DNA from: a virus
DNA length: 29,213 nucleotides
Direction: 5' to 3' (one strand)
IMG/VR virus record: IMGVR_UViG_3300020165_000109
Coordinates: 1-29,213 of that record
The position numbers and the translations under genes are program-made. The notes under the pieces are model-generated. The model had not been told where the DNA came from and did no database searches. It worked only from the letters and a program-made list of their open reading frames with translations. This document shows, piece by piece, positions 1 to 7,041 of the stretch; position 1 is the stretch's first letter; each line of letters opens with the position of its first letter.

Positions 1-166
1 TAGTTGTTTGTAAACCATTAGTAACAGAATACACATCTACGTCAGAAATAGATGTTCCACCATTTGCTGCTGTGTAAAATGTTGCAAATTTAAATATTTT
101 CTTTAAATCTTGACTATAAGAATTAAAGGTACATAAAACTAATAGAAAAACTAATATTTTTTTCAT
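1..166 (-). CDS. Secreted protein with signal peptide (N-terminal part only)
   Basis: The ATG at 166 opens a frame that stays open to the left edge (55 codons seen). The protein begins MKKILVFLLVLCTFNSYSQ and continues with Asp-Leu-Lys-Lys. This is a basic N-end, a hydrophobic core and a likely cleavage site after Ser-Gln or just before the Gln, typical of Bacteroidetes exported proteins. The mature start is rich in aromatic and small residues (FATFYTAANGGTSISD). A late-type promoter motif lies 13 bases upstream of the ATG, unlike the replication genes to its right, so it is probably expressed with the virion genes. A phage gene for an exported protein could act in the host envelope (lysis, superinfection exclusion, surface change), but the function is unknown. 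The C-terminal part lies outside the window. Confidence 0.7.
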   Translation of the reverse strand, partial: MKKILVFLLVLCTFNSYSQDLKKIFKFATFYTAANGGTSISDVDVYSVTNGLQTT

Positions 167-171
167 TTTAT

Positions 172-188
172 TAAATTTATTATAAATA
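172..188 (-). promoter_or_regulatory. Late-type promoter motif before the secreted gene
   Basis: The sense strand reads TATTTATAATAAATTTA, a match to the first 13 bases of the TATkTATAAyAAAATAA motif found before the structural genes. The TATTTATAA core ends 13 bases before the ATG at 166. The promoter role is inferred from recurrence and position. Confidence 0.45.
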
Positions 189-272
189 TATGAAAAAAAA
201 TTATATGTATGTTTTAACAATATTTACTTAAAAATCCATAATATAATCTAGTGATCCAATCATCTTTTCTCA

Positions 273-2126
273 TTATACTACTTCACAAGCTCCACCTGCA
301 CAAGCTGCTTGATCTTTTAAGTCAGTTTCATCAGTCATTTCAACTATTTGTGTTAAATCAATATTATTTAAATGACTTTCCATCTCTAAGAATTTTTCTT
401 CTGTTATATCTTCAAAAGGTGCTTGAGTATATGAACCATTATCATAAGGTAAAACAGCTAACCCATTAAATGTGTTTTTATTTTTCCACATCCATTCACC
501 AACTGTATCCCATTCATTTTGTTTAACTGAAATTGTAGCTGATACATTATTAGTATTAGATCCCTTCCTATGTCCTCCTTTTACCCATTCTATATTGAAT
601 TTTTTAGTTCTTTCTAATAAATCCATAGCACTTTCTGTTCTATAAATTGCCCCATCAGGTGATTTTTGTGGAACTGAAACAACTGCTTGAATATCTGGTT
701 TGAAAAAATCATCTTCTACTAATTCTGGATGATTATTTGCAAGATATTTATATATTGCTTCATTTTTTCCTAATCTCATACGTCTTACATAAAAATCATT
801 ATGCCAAGCATGAATACCTGATGAAGTTCCTAATACTAATGAACTAGTTCCTGAAGGTTTAACAGTTGTTACACGAGCTGCTTTTTTAATTCCTAATATT
901 TTTGAAATTTCTAAATTTATATTTTTAGCATGTTCAGCTGCTTCCTCTAAGTCAAAATCTAAAATAACACCACTTGCAATCCCTGTCATTCCTACCCCAG
1001 CAAGTGCATCTTTTTCAGTTGTTTTTTTCCAAATATCTCTAAGATAATGAAAATCAGTATATGCTGCTTGTAAAGTTCCTAAAAATGCACCAGCTTTAAC
1101 TCTTTCGTTTAAATCTTCTTGTGATTCTACATTAGATACATTAACTTCTGTTAAATTACAAAATTGAAAAGGTCTTAAAGCAATTTCACAACATGGGTTA
1201 GTTCCCCAATCTTTATCATTTGAAAAATATACTCCAGGTTCACCTGAATTACTAGCTACAATTTTTCCCCATAAACCTAAAAAATCTTTTTTTCTAACTT
1301 TATGACGAATAACTACTGCTGAGTTGTTAGCTCTACCTCTTTGTGGGTTCAATTCCCACCAAGCACCATGTTTTGAAGTTAACATTTCATTATCATGTAA
1401 ATCAAATAATGAAATTAGTGCTGCTCTTCGAATACCACCAGATAATACTGCATCAGCAATATGACAAATAATATCATGTGCCTCAATAGATGATAATTGT
1501 TCTCCATCTTTTTTTCTATCAAGTACTTTTTGAATTTGAAATAAACATTCTTTTAATGGTTCAGGTCCTGGTGCTTTACCTCCTACAGTAATTAATTCTG
1601 CCCCTTTTGGTCTAATATCTCTATAATCAAATATAGGCATTGTTTTAGTTTTACCTAAGTAAGCCTTCATAATTGCTCTTACAGCATCAGCCCATCCTTC
1701 AATTGAATCTCCAATTAAAAATCTTTTTTCTTTAGTTGCTTTATGGATTTCAGGTAATTTTTCAATATGATGTTGTTGAACTGAAAAACCAACTCCACAT
1801 CCTGAAAGTAGTAAGAACATTGTTTCACTAAATGCTCTAAAATCATCAATTGGTAAAAATGAACAATTAAATATCCTTGCATTATTTATAGCAATTGGTT
1901 TTCCAGCAAATTGTAAACTACGCATTGAAGGTAAAACTTTTTTATCATATACTAATTTATATACATCTTCTATTTCTTCTTTTAATTGTGGGAATTTTTC
2001 TTGATGCATCTCTTTATTTCTTGTAACTAATTCTTCCCATGTTTCTCTTCTTTGTTTTGAAGGAACGTATTTAGCATATTTGTTATATACTACTATGTCT
2101 GATAGTATTTCTTGTGTAATGTTCAT
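273..2126 (-). CDS. nrdJ: Class II (adenosylcobalamin-dependent) ribonucleoside-triphosphate reductase
   Basis: Reduces ribonucleotides to deoxyribonucleotides with a B12-generated thiyl radical and supplies dNTPs for phage replication. The catalytic pattern is complete. C88 (IFNCSF) and C323 (FCNL) match the reducible pair. C312 and E314 in NPCCEI match the radical cysteine and acid, with the same 2- and 11-residue spacings as C408/E410/C419 of the Lactobacillus leichmannii monomeric enzyme. The C-terminal CAGGAC (C609, C614) is the C-x4-C redox shuttle. At 617 residues it is shorter than the roughly 740-residue Lactobacillus enzyme and has no N-terminal ATP cone. The start at 2126 is 8 bases after the helicase stop, so it is the last gene of the nuclease-helicase operon. 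No Shine-Dalgarno sequence is present; the leader is A-rich. No clear terminator follows. NrdJ is used as the family symbol. Confidence 0.92.
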   Translation of the reverse strand: MNITQEILSDIVVYNKYAKYVPSKQRRETWEELVTRNKEMHQEKFPQLKEEIEDVYKLVYDKKVLPSMRSLQFAGKPIAINNARIFNCSFLPIDDFRAFSETMFLLLSGCGVGFSVQQHHIEKLPEIHKATKEKRFLIGDSIEGWADAVRAIMKAYLGKTKTMPIFDYRDIRPKGAELITVGGKAPGPEPLKECLFQIQKVLDRKKDGEQLSSIEAHDIICHIADAVLSGGIRRAALISLFDLHDNEMLTSKHGAWWELNPQRGRANNSAVVIRHKVRKKDFLGLWGKIVASNSGEPGVYFSNDKDWGTNPCCEIALRPFQFCNLTEVNVSNVESQEDLNERVKAGAFLGTLQAAYTDFHYLRDIWKKTTEKDALAGVGMTGIASGVILDFDLEEAAEHAKNINLEISKILGIKKAARVTTVKPSGTSSLVLGTSSGIHAWHNDFYVRRMRLGKNEAIYKYLANNHPELVEDDFFKPDIQAVVSVPQKSPDGAIYRTESAMDLLERTKKFNIEWVKGGHRKGSNTNNVSATISVKQNEWDTVGEWMWKNKNTFNGLAVLPYDNGSYTQAPFEDITEEKFLEMESHLNNIDLTQIVEMTDETDLKDQAACAGGACEVV

Positions 2127-2134
2127 TTATTGTT

Positions 2135-3502
2135 TTATTTATTAAGTGTGAAAAATTGATTTGCTAATGCTTTTTTATCATAACTGTCTACTTCACCAAA
2201 TGGTTTAGTAATTTGGGTTGAATCTTGTTCTTTTTCGTAATCGTCAGGATTATAATCTTTTACAATAAAATGACCAGTTGCAGTATCAGCTTCTACTCCA
2301 AATGTTAATCCATCAATACCGTATCTATTCTTCATAATATGAAATCTTCCTGTTCCGTTTACTTTATCTGCTTTTTTTCTTGAAAGAGAAATACACACAT
2401 CAGTAATCATTATTTTATCATATGATCCTGCTGCTTTATCTCCTTCAACAATATCGTCTTTTGCTCCTGCACGATTTACCTGAGAAACTGACCAAATAGG
2501 GATGTCTAATTGGCGAGCTAATCCTTTAGTGCTTTGATAAATATCATCAATTTCTCCTTTTCTATCAGATGTTTTCTTTTTTGTTCCTAATAAATCAACA
2601 TAATCAATAATTACTAAATCAGGTTTAATTCCCATGTCAGTTATTTTTGTAATATGTGACTCAATTGTTGACATTGTTGCGCGACCTGTTGCAAATTCTT
2701 TAATAATTAACTCACCTTCTAAACTAGGCATTATTTCTTCTATTTTTTCTCTATTTTGTAAAATTCTATCAACTGGTATTTTACTAAAGAAAGCATCATA
2801 TCTTCTTCCTACATATTGTTCACCTAATTCTAATGTATAATGTACTACATTGTAACCCATTCTTACAGCAAATCCACCTAATGCAACTAATGACCAAGAT
2901 TTACCTCCTCCAGGGTTACCAAATATTAAACCAAAATCCCCATTTCCTAAACCACCTTGTAATAATTCATTAATTCTTGCCCAAGGTGTTGGAATTGTTG
3001 TTCTAGCATCTTCTCTAAATCTTGATTCTAAATCTTTTAAGTATTCATGTCCTACATTTTTATCATTACCAGCTTGTAAAGCACTTGATATTATAGTTTT
3101 AATTGAATCAAAATCACCTGCTTTTAATAAATCTACAGAAGACATTAATGCTTTTTTTATTTGTTGGTTTTTACAAAATCCAGTAAATTCTTCTTGTACA
3201 TATTCTAAATCTTCATCTGATGCTTGGTATGCTTCTCTTAATTGTTCTTTAACTGATAATTGTAGTACTTCATTATCAATTTTTTTAACTTCAACTTTTA
3301 AAATATCCATTGAAGGTGTAGTATGATACTTATCATAATATCTTAATATCTCCTTAACAATCCACTTATGAGCTTGATTGTCAAAATATTCATCACTTAA
3401 AATATCTTGAATATTAACTAAAAATTCCTTATGTGTTAATAAGGAAGATAGCACCTTTATTTGAAAATGGGGGCCATATTGGTTTAGGTTTTTTAACGTC
3501 AT
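2135..3502 (-). CDS. Replicative DNA helicase, DnaB/T4 gp41-like
   Basis: Hexameric 5'-3' helicase that unwinds the fork ahead of the phage polymerase. The N-terminal ~150 residues are helical, as in the DnaB N-domain. The RecA-like motor follows, with Walker A at residues 195-202 (GNPGGGKS), a catalytic-Glu segment HYTLELGE near 225, Walker B LVIIDYVDLL ending near 305 (D300) and the H3-like SVSQVNRAG segment. The length of 455 fits T4 gp41 (475) and bacterial DnaB. It starts 5 bases after the stop of the upstream nuclease and ends 8 bases before the reductase, so the three are cotranscribed. No primase was seen in the window. DnaB versus gp41 cannot be decided by eye, but the helicase assignment is firm. 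Confidence 0.9.
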   Translation of the reverse strand: MTLKNLNQYGPHFQIKVLSSLLTHKEFLVNIQDILSDEYFDNQAHKWIVKEILRYYDKYHTTPSMDILKVEVKKIDNEVLQLSVKEQLREAYQASDEDLEYVQEEFTGFCKNQQIKKALMSSVDLLKAGDFDSIKTIISSALQAGNDKNVGHEYLKDLESRFREDARTTIPTPWARINELLQGGLGNGDFGLIFGNPGGGKSWSLVALGGFAVRMGYNVVHYTLELGEQYVGRRYDAFFSKIPVDRILQNREKIEEIMPSLEGELIIKEFATGRATMSTIESHITKITDMGIKPDLVIIDYVDLLGTKKKTSDRKGEIDDIYQSTKGLARQLDIPIWSVSQVNRAGAKDDIVEGDKAAGSYDKIMITDVCISLSRKKADKVNGTGRFHIMKNRYGIDGLTFGVEADTATGHFIVKDYNPDDYEKEQDSTQITKPFGEVDSYDKKALANQFFTLNK

Positions 3503-3507
3503 GTAAC

Positions 3508-4539
3508 TTATTTTTTTATAACTAATTGTTTGAAAATATCATCTACCCAAAATTCTACATTTCGTATCATCCCACCTAATTTATCTTGATGGTACATGGA
3601 TATGAATTGTTCTGGAATATACGAAGGAACCTCTGAATTAACAACCTTATTTATATATTTTTCATCATTTTTATCTATCATTGGATTTTCTAAATCCATT
3701 ATTTTATAGTTTTTTTCCATTTCATCCATATTTTGGAGAACACGAGCATAAACTACATGATCTTTTAATTTGGCTTCACATATAGTGAATATATCTTCTA
3801 AATTCATATCACGCTCCATTAATTCAGGGAATTTTTTATATAATCCTTTTTCACCTAAACCCTTAACACCTTTGATTTTATCTGAATTATCTCCTAATAG
3901 TGTTTTATGTAATATAAAGTTTTTGGGAGACATTTTATATTTATCAATTACTGTTTGTTCTGTATAATATTCTTTTTCCATAGGGCGATATACAATAACA
4001 TTTTTGTTTACTAATTGTAAAAAATCCTTATCAGAAGATACTATAAATACTTTGTCTTCTGGTTTTTTAGGAATAATATTTGACATATATGCTATAATAT
4101 CATCAGCTTCTACTTTATCAATACTAATAGTTTTAACAGGTAATGTTTTTAGATAATGGATAATTCTAACCATTTGATCTACCTTAGCATCATCTTCATC
4201 ATCTTTATCATCAAAAGCATCCCAATTAGTTATACGTTGTAAATCTCTACCTGATTTATATAGTGGGTTAATGTTTTTTCTATTATTAGCTGATCCAGCC
4301 CCATCAAACACTACATAAACCTGTGTTGGTTGAGTTTGACGTATCATAGCGCCTAATGAACGAAAGAATCCACCTAAACCACCTATATGAACCCCATCAG
4401 GATTAACCATATTCATTACTGCAAAATTTCTAAAGAATAGATTTAAACCATCTATCATTAATATTCTTTCACTTTTTACAGTTTCTTCCCCTTGTTCTTG
4501 AATTCCATCAAGAAGTTTAAATAATTCTTTCTGTTTCAT
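3508..4539 (-). CDS. FEN/RNase H-type 5'-3' exonuclease (T4 Rnh-like)
   Basis: Metal-dependent structure-specific nuclease, expected to remove RNA primers and 5' flaps during lagging-strand synthesis. The acidic metal-ligand clusters of the family appear in order: D30 (LMIDGLN), D79 (VVFDG), E144/D146/D147 (VEADDI) and D170/D172 (SSDKD). They are followed by the helix-three-turn-helix with D217/D220 (LLGDNSDKIKGVKGLGEKG). An acidic stretch at residues 110-117 may belong to the helical arch. The length of 343 is close to T4 RNase H (305) and longer than the 5' nuclease domain of Pol I. A 9-bp hairpin and a TCGTATATT motif lie just upstream of the start. It forms an operon with the downstream helicase (5-base gap). 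It supplies a 5' nuclease that the compact polymerase lacks. Confidence 0.88.
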   Translation of the reverse strand: MKQKELFKLLDGIQEQGEETVKSERILMIDGLNLFFRNFAVMNMVNPDGVHIGGLGGFFRSLGAMIRQTQPTQVYVVFDGAGSANNRKNINPLYKSGRDLQRITNWDAFDDKDDEDDAKVDQMVRIIHYLKTLPVKTISIDKVEADDIIAYMSNIIPKKPEDKVFIVSSDKDFLQLVNKNVIVYRPMEKEYYTEQTVIDKYKMSPKNFILHKTLLGDNSDKIKGVKGLGEKGLYKKFPELMERDMNLEDIFTICEAKLKDHVVYARVLQNMDEMEKNYKIMDLENPMIDKNDEKYINKVVNSEVPSYIPEQFISMYHQDKLGGMIRNVEFWVDDIFKQLVIKK

Positions 4540-4552
4540 TTGATTAATTTTT

Positions 4553-4585
4553 ATACCCGGAATATACGAAAAATACTCCGGGTAT
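4553..4585. other. Perfect 9-bp inverted repeat before the 5' nuclease gene
   Basis: ATACCCGGA (4553-4561) and TCCGGGTAT (4577-4585) form a perfect 9-bp stem around a 15-base loop, in the gap between the recombinase stop and the nuclease start. Neither strand has a T-run after the stem, so a standard intrinsic terminator is unlikely. The sense-strand TTCGTATATT promoter-like motif lies inside the repeat. It could be a repressor operator, an RNA-processing hairpin or a translation-control element. Confidence 0.6.
4561..4569 (-). promoter_or_regulatory. TCGTATATT motif, possible early/middle promoter
   Basis: Sense-strand TCGTATATT sits 21 bases before the nuclease ATG. The same 9-mer occurs before the gp32-like gene and before the polymerase gene. 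TATATT resembles the first part of the Bacteroidetes -7 element TAnnTTTG. The same 9-mer also occurs inside two coding regions nearby, which weakens the call. Confidence 0.35.
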
Positions 4586-4591
4586 CAAAGT

Positions 4592-5668
4592 TTATTGTGG
4601 CTCTTCTCCAAAAGATGCAATATCAGAGTATGCTTGATCTTCTTCAACTACTCTAAAATCATCACCCCCTAAGATAGCTTTCCAATCTTCTTTTCTATCT
4701 TCTTTGTAAGCTTTTAACTCCTTATCATTATCATTAATAAAACCATGAGGTGTCATAACAATTTTACCTCTAGTGGTAACACCATTAATATGATTTTTAT
4801 CAATTTGAATGTTTACTCTTTTAGCAAATTCAACTTGTTTACCATCTTTAATTGCTTTTATTTTAGAAGTTCCAGCTGACATTACATTACCAAATGTAAC
4901 TACAAATGTTGAGTCAAACCACATAGCATAACCACCTTTATTCATTAATTTTGGTTGTCCCATAGGTGATTCAGCTTTTAATGTCCAAACCTTATTAATA
5001 CAAACTAATGTATTAGTATAAGGTGATGACTCTTTTCTAGATAATGTAATCTTTTGATTTACACTATTACCAAATTGAGTTGACATAGCACCTGCATTCC
5101 ATTCATTGTTGTTTTTATTTGATTTAATAGACATTTCACAAGGTACTGATCCAATAGAATCCCATAAGAATAATAAATCATAAGGTAAATTACCTTTCTT
5201 TTGTTCATCAATTAAATCTAAAATAAATCCAGCTACATCTTCAATAGAATTAATAGTTTCTCTATCTACATAAATAAAGTTACCTTCATAATTTTCTACT
5301 TCACCCGTTTCTTCATTTATAACTTCTTTAACATCCATACCCATCATTTTTGCATGATCCCAAGACCATTTCATCTCTGTAATAATAAATACTGGTAGGA
5401 TTTTACGAGTTTGAGCAGCAACAGCTGCTTCTAAAAGTGCTGTTGTCTTACCTGTATCTGAATGTCCTCTAAGAAGAACAATATGACCCATAGGAATACC
5501 TGGAATTGAAGTTACATCCTGAAATGCTGGTGATAAAGGAATCCATTCTTGATCTTTAAACTTAATATTAGATGTTAATCCTTTTTTTGCTTTAAAAGCA
5601 TTTAAGTTAAAATTTGATTGTATTTCCGCAGAGACTGCCTCCGATAGTGTTTTTTTCTTTCTCGCCAT
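4592..5668 (-). CDS. uvsX: UvsX/RecA-like recombinase
   Basis: ATP-dependent strand-exchange protein that would load on gp32-coated ssDNA for recombination-dependent replication and repair. It has a RecA core with Walker A GHSDTGKT at residues 68-75 and Walker B LLFLWDSIGS with D170. A following segment rich in N, Q and S (residues 183-210) fits the DNA-binding loop region. The length of 358 is close to T4 UvsX (391) and RecA (about 350). The N-terminus is strongly basic (MARKKK), and the C-terminus is acidic, as is common for RecA-like regulatory tails. It starts 13 bases after the gp32-like stop and appears cotranscribed with it. The symbol rests on T4-like context; a more general phage RecA-like ATPase is the alternative. 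Confidence 0.85.
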   Translation of the reverse strand: MARKKKTLSEAVSAEIQSNFNLNAFKAKKGLTSNIKFKDQEWIPLSPAFQDVTSIPGIPMGHIVLLRGHSDTGKTTALLEAAVAAQTRKILPVFIITEMKWSWDHAKMMGMDVKEVINEETGEVENYEGNFIYVDRETINSIEDVAGFILDLIDEQKKGNLPYDLLFLWDSIGSVPCEMSIKSNKNNNEWNAGAMSTQFGNSVNQKITLSRKESSPYTNTLVCINKVWTLKAESPMGQPKLMNKGGYAMWFDSTFVVTFGNVMSAGTSKIKAIKDGKQVEFAKRVNIQIDKNHINGVTTRGKIVMTPHGFINDNDKELKAYKEDRKEDWKAILGGDDFRVVEEDQAYSDIASFGEEPQ

Positions 5669-5681
5669 GTATTATTATTTA

Positions 5682-6494
5682 TTAAAACGGTAAATCATCA
5701 TCTCCACCTTTACTATCATCTTTAAATAAATCATCAAACTGATCTGCTTTTGATTTTGATTTACTATTATCTGTAGAATATTTTGGAGCTGTAGTAGTAT
5801 CTTTTGGAATTGAAGGTGATACTTCAGTTTCACCATCTGATAGAAATTCTTCTAATGATGATTTAACTTCATCAAAAGTAAATCTTTTAAATACATCCAT
5901 TGGATTAGGTTGATTATCTAATAAAGATTGAACTAAAGTTTCATTATCTGATAATGGAGTTGTTTTAAGAGACGGTCCTACTGATGTTTTATTATATGGT
6001 GTTCCTGTTACTTCAGGTCCTACAGTAGTTAATTTAATATCTCTACCACCTACTATATCAGTAAAATCACCAATCTCATCATCAGAAGCCATGTTTAAGA
6101 AATCTTGATAAACTTCTTTACCAAATTGCCATAATTTAACACCTTCACTTTCCTCACCCCTTACTATAATAGGAGCAAAAATACGAGTTTTAGCGTCTAA
6201 TTTTTTAGCTAATCTCCAATTTTCTTTATCTCCACTTTGACGTAATTGTTTTGTGAATTCTTGAATTGGGTCTTTTTCACTCCAGTTTTGTGGGGATGCC
6301 ATTACTCTTTGACCTATACCATAATAAAATAGCATTTCTGTAAAAGGAATTTGTTTGTTAAATTTGTTAGGTACTACTCTAACTACTTGTTTACCAACTG
6401 ATGGTTTCCAGAAAAGTGATTTTCCACCTCCTGATTTGTTTGTAGATTGCTTGTTTAACGATTCTAAGCGTTGTTTAATTAGGTTTAAATCCAT
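5682..6494 (-). CDS. gp32-like single-stranded DNA-binding protein
   Basis: Coats ssDNA at the fork and organises replication and recombination proteins. The architecture fits T4 gp32: a short basic N-terminus (residues 1-20) for cooperative binding, a core with basic and aromatic residues (GGGKSLFWKPSVGKQVVRVVP at 22-42 and onward), then a Ser/Lys/Asp-rich linker and an acidic C-terminal tail. Unlike T4 gp32 it contains no cysteine, so the zinc ribbon is absent. It ends in DDDLPF, closely resembling the DDDIPF tip of bacterial SSB, which recruits partner proteins. The length of 270 is near T4 gp32 (301). A TCGTATATT motif and a small inverted repeat lie upstream. The recombinase follows 13 bases downstream. 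Confidence 0.82.
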   Translation of the reverse strand: MDLNLIKQRLESLNKQSTNKSGGGKSLFWKPSVGKQVVRVVPNKFNKQIPFTEMLFYYGIGQRVMASPQNWSEKDPIQEFTKQLRQSGDKENWRLAKKLDAKTRIFAPIIVRGEESEGVKLWQFGKEVYQDFLNMASDDEIGDFTDIVGGRDIKLTTVGPEVTGTPYNKTSVGPSLKTTPLSDNETLVQSLLDNQPNPMDVFKRFTFDEVKSSLEEFLSDGETEVSPSIPKDTTTAPKYSTDNSKSKSKADQFDDLFKDDSKGGDDDLPF

Positions 6495-6537
6495 AATAAC
6501 TTTTTTTTGGTTTATAACGTTTATTTAATATGATGTA

Positions 6538-6557
6538 AATATACGAACGAATGTTCG
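6538..6557 (-). promoter_or_regulatory. TCGTATATT motif with adjacent inverted repeat before the gp32-like gene
   Basis: Sense-strand TCGTATATT (6546-6538) lies 43 bases before the ATG at 6494 and continues as TATATTTA, close to the Bacteroidetes -7 element. A small inverted repeat, CGAAC-GAAT-GTTCG (6544-6557), overlaps its upstream end and could be an operator. This gap (6495-6567) holds no gene. Confidence 0.4.
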
Positions 6558-6567
6558 AGGAGCCTAA

Positions 6568-7041
6568 CTATACTTCAAGAATTTTATGAATTTTTGTCTT
6601 TAATTGCTTTAATTCATCTCTTTGAGTAAGTAAAACTGTATTTCTATAATGCTGCCAATTAATTGGGAATTTAGTATCAACTACTCCTCCATTTAATTTT
6701 TTAATTAATTCATTAAGAGCATTTATAGTATATAATGTATTTGATTCTTTTTTTCTATGTACAAGAATTGTGTTTTGTGGTAAACTATCTAGATTTGCCT
6801 GATCAATATTATATGTGCAAACATATTCGTCATTACTTTTAATATGTAAAACAAATATCTTATTATACATAATATTATACTTAGAAGTAAGATCCTTAAT
6901 TAATGAATCTAATTCTTCTAATGTTGTAAAAGTGCAAAATAATTTATTATTCAAATCTTTTATATTTAATGTAGAGAATTCGTTAAAATCATCTATAGTA
7001 TACATATTAACAGGTTTATCTAAAATCGTAGTTGCTTCCAT
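6568..7041 (-). CDS. Conserved-looking protein of unknown function between polymerase and SSB
   Basis: A 157-residue protein that I do not recognise. It is mixed alpha/beta in character, with no signal peptide or membrane segment and only one visible cysteine pair (in FCTFTT and YVCTYN). The C-terminal part is basic and helical (QRDELKQLKTKIHKILEV). The ATG at 7041 overlaps the end of the polymerase gene by 26 bases, which suggests translational coupling. An alternative ATG at 7005 (MYTIDDFNEF) lies after the polymerase stop and is equally plausible. Position between the polymerase and the gp32-like gene suggests a replication accessory role (clamp, loader or polymerase partner), but the sequence does not show one. 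Confidence 0.75.
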   Translation of the reverse strand: MEATTILDKPVNMYTIDDFNEFSTLNIKDLNNKLFCTFTTLEELDSLIKDLTSKYNIMYNKIFVLHIKSNDEYVCTYNIDQANLDSLPQNTILVHRKKESNTLYTINALNELIKKLNGGVVDTKFPINWQHYRNTVLLTQRDELKQLKTKIHKILEV

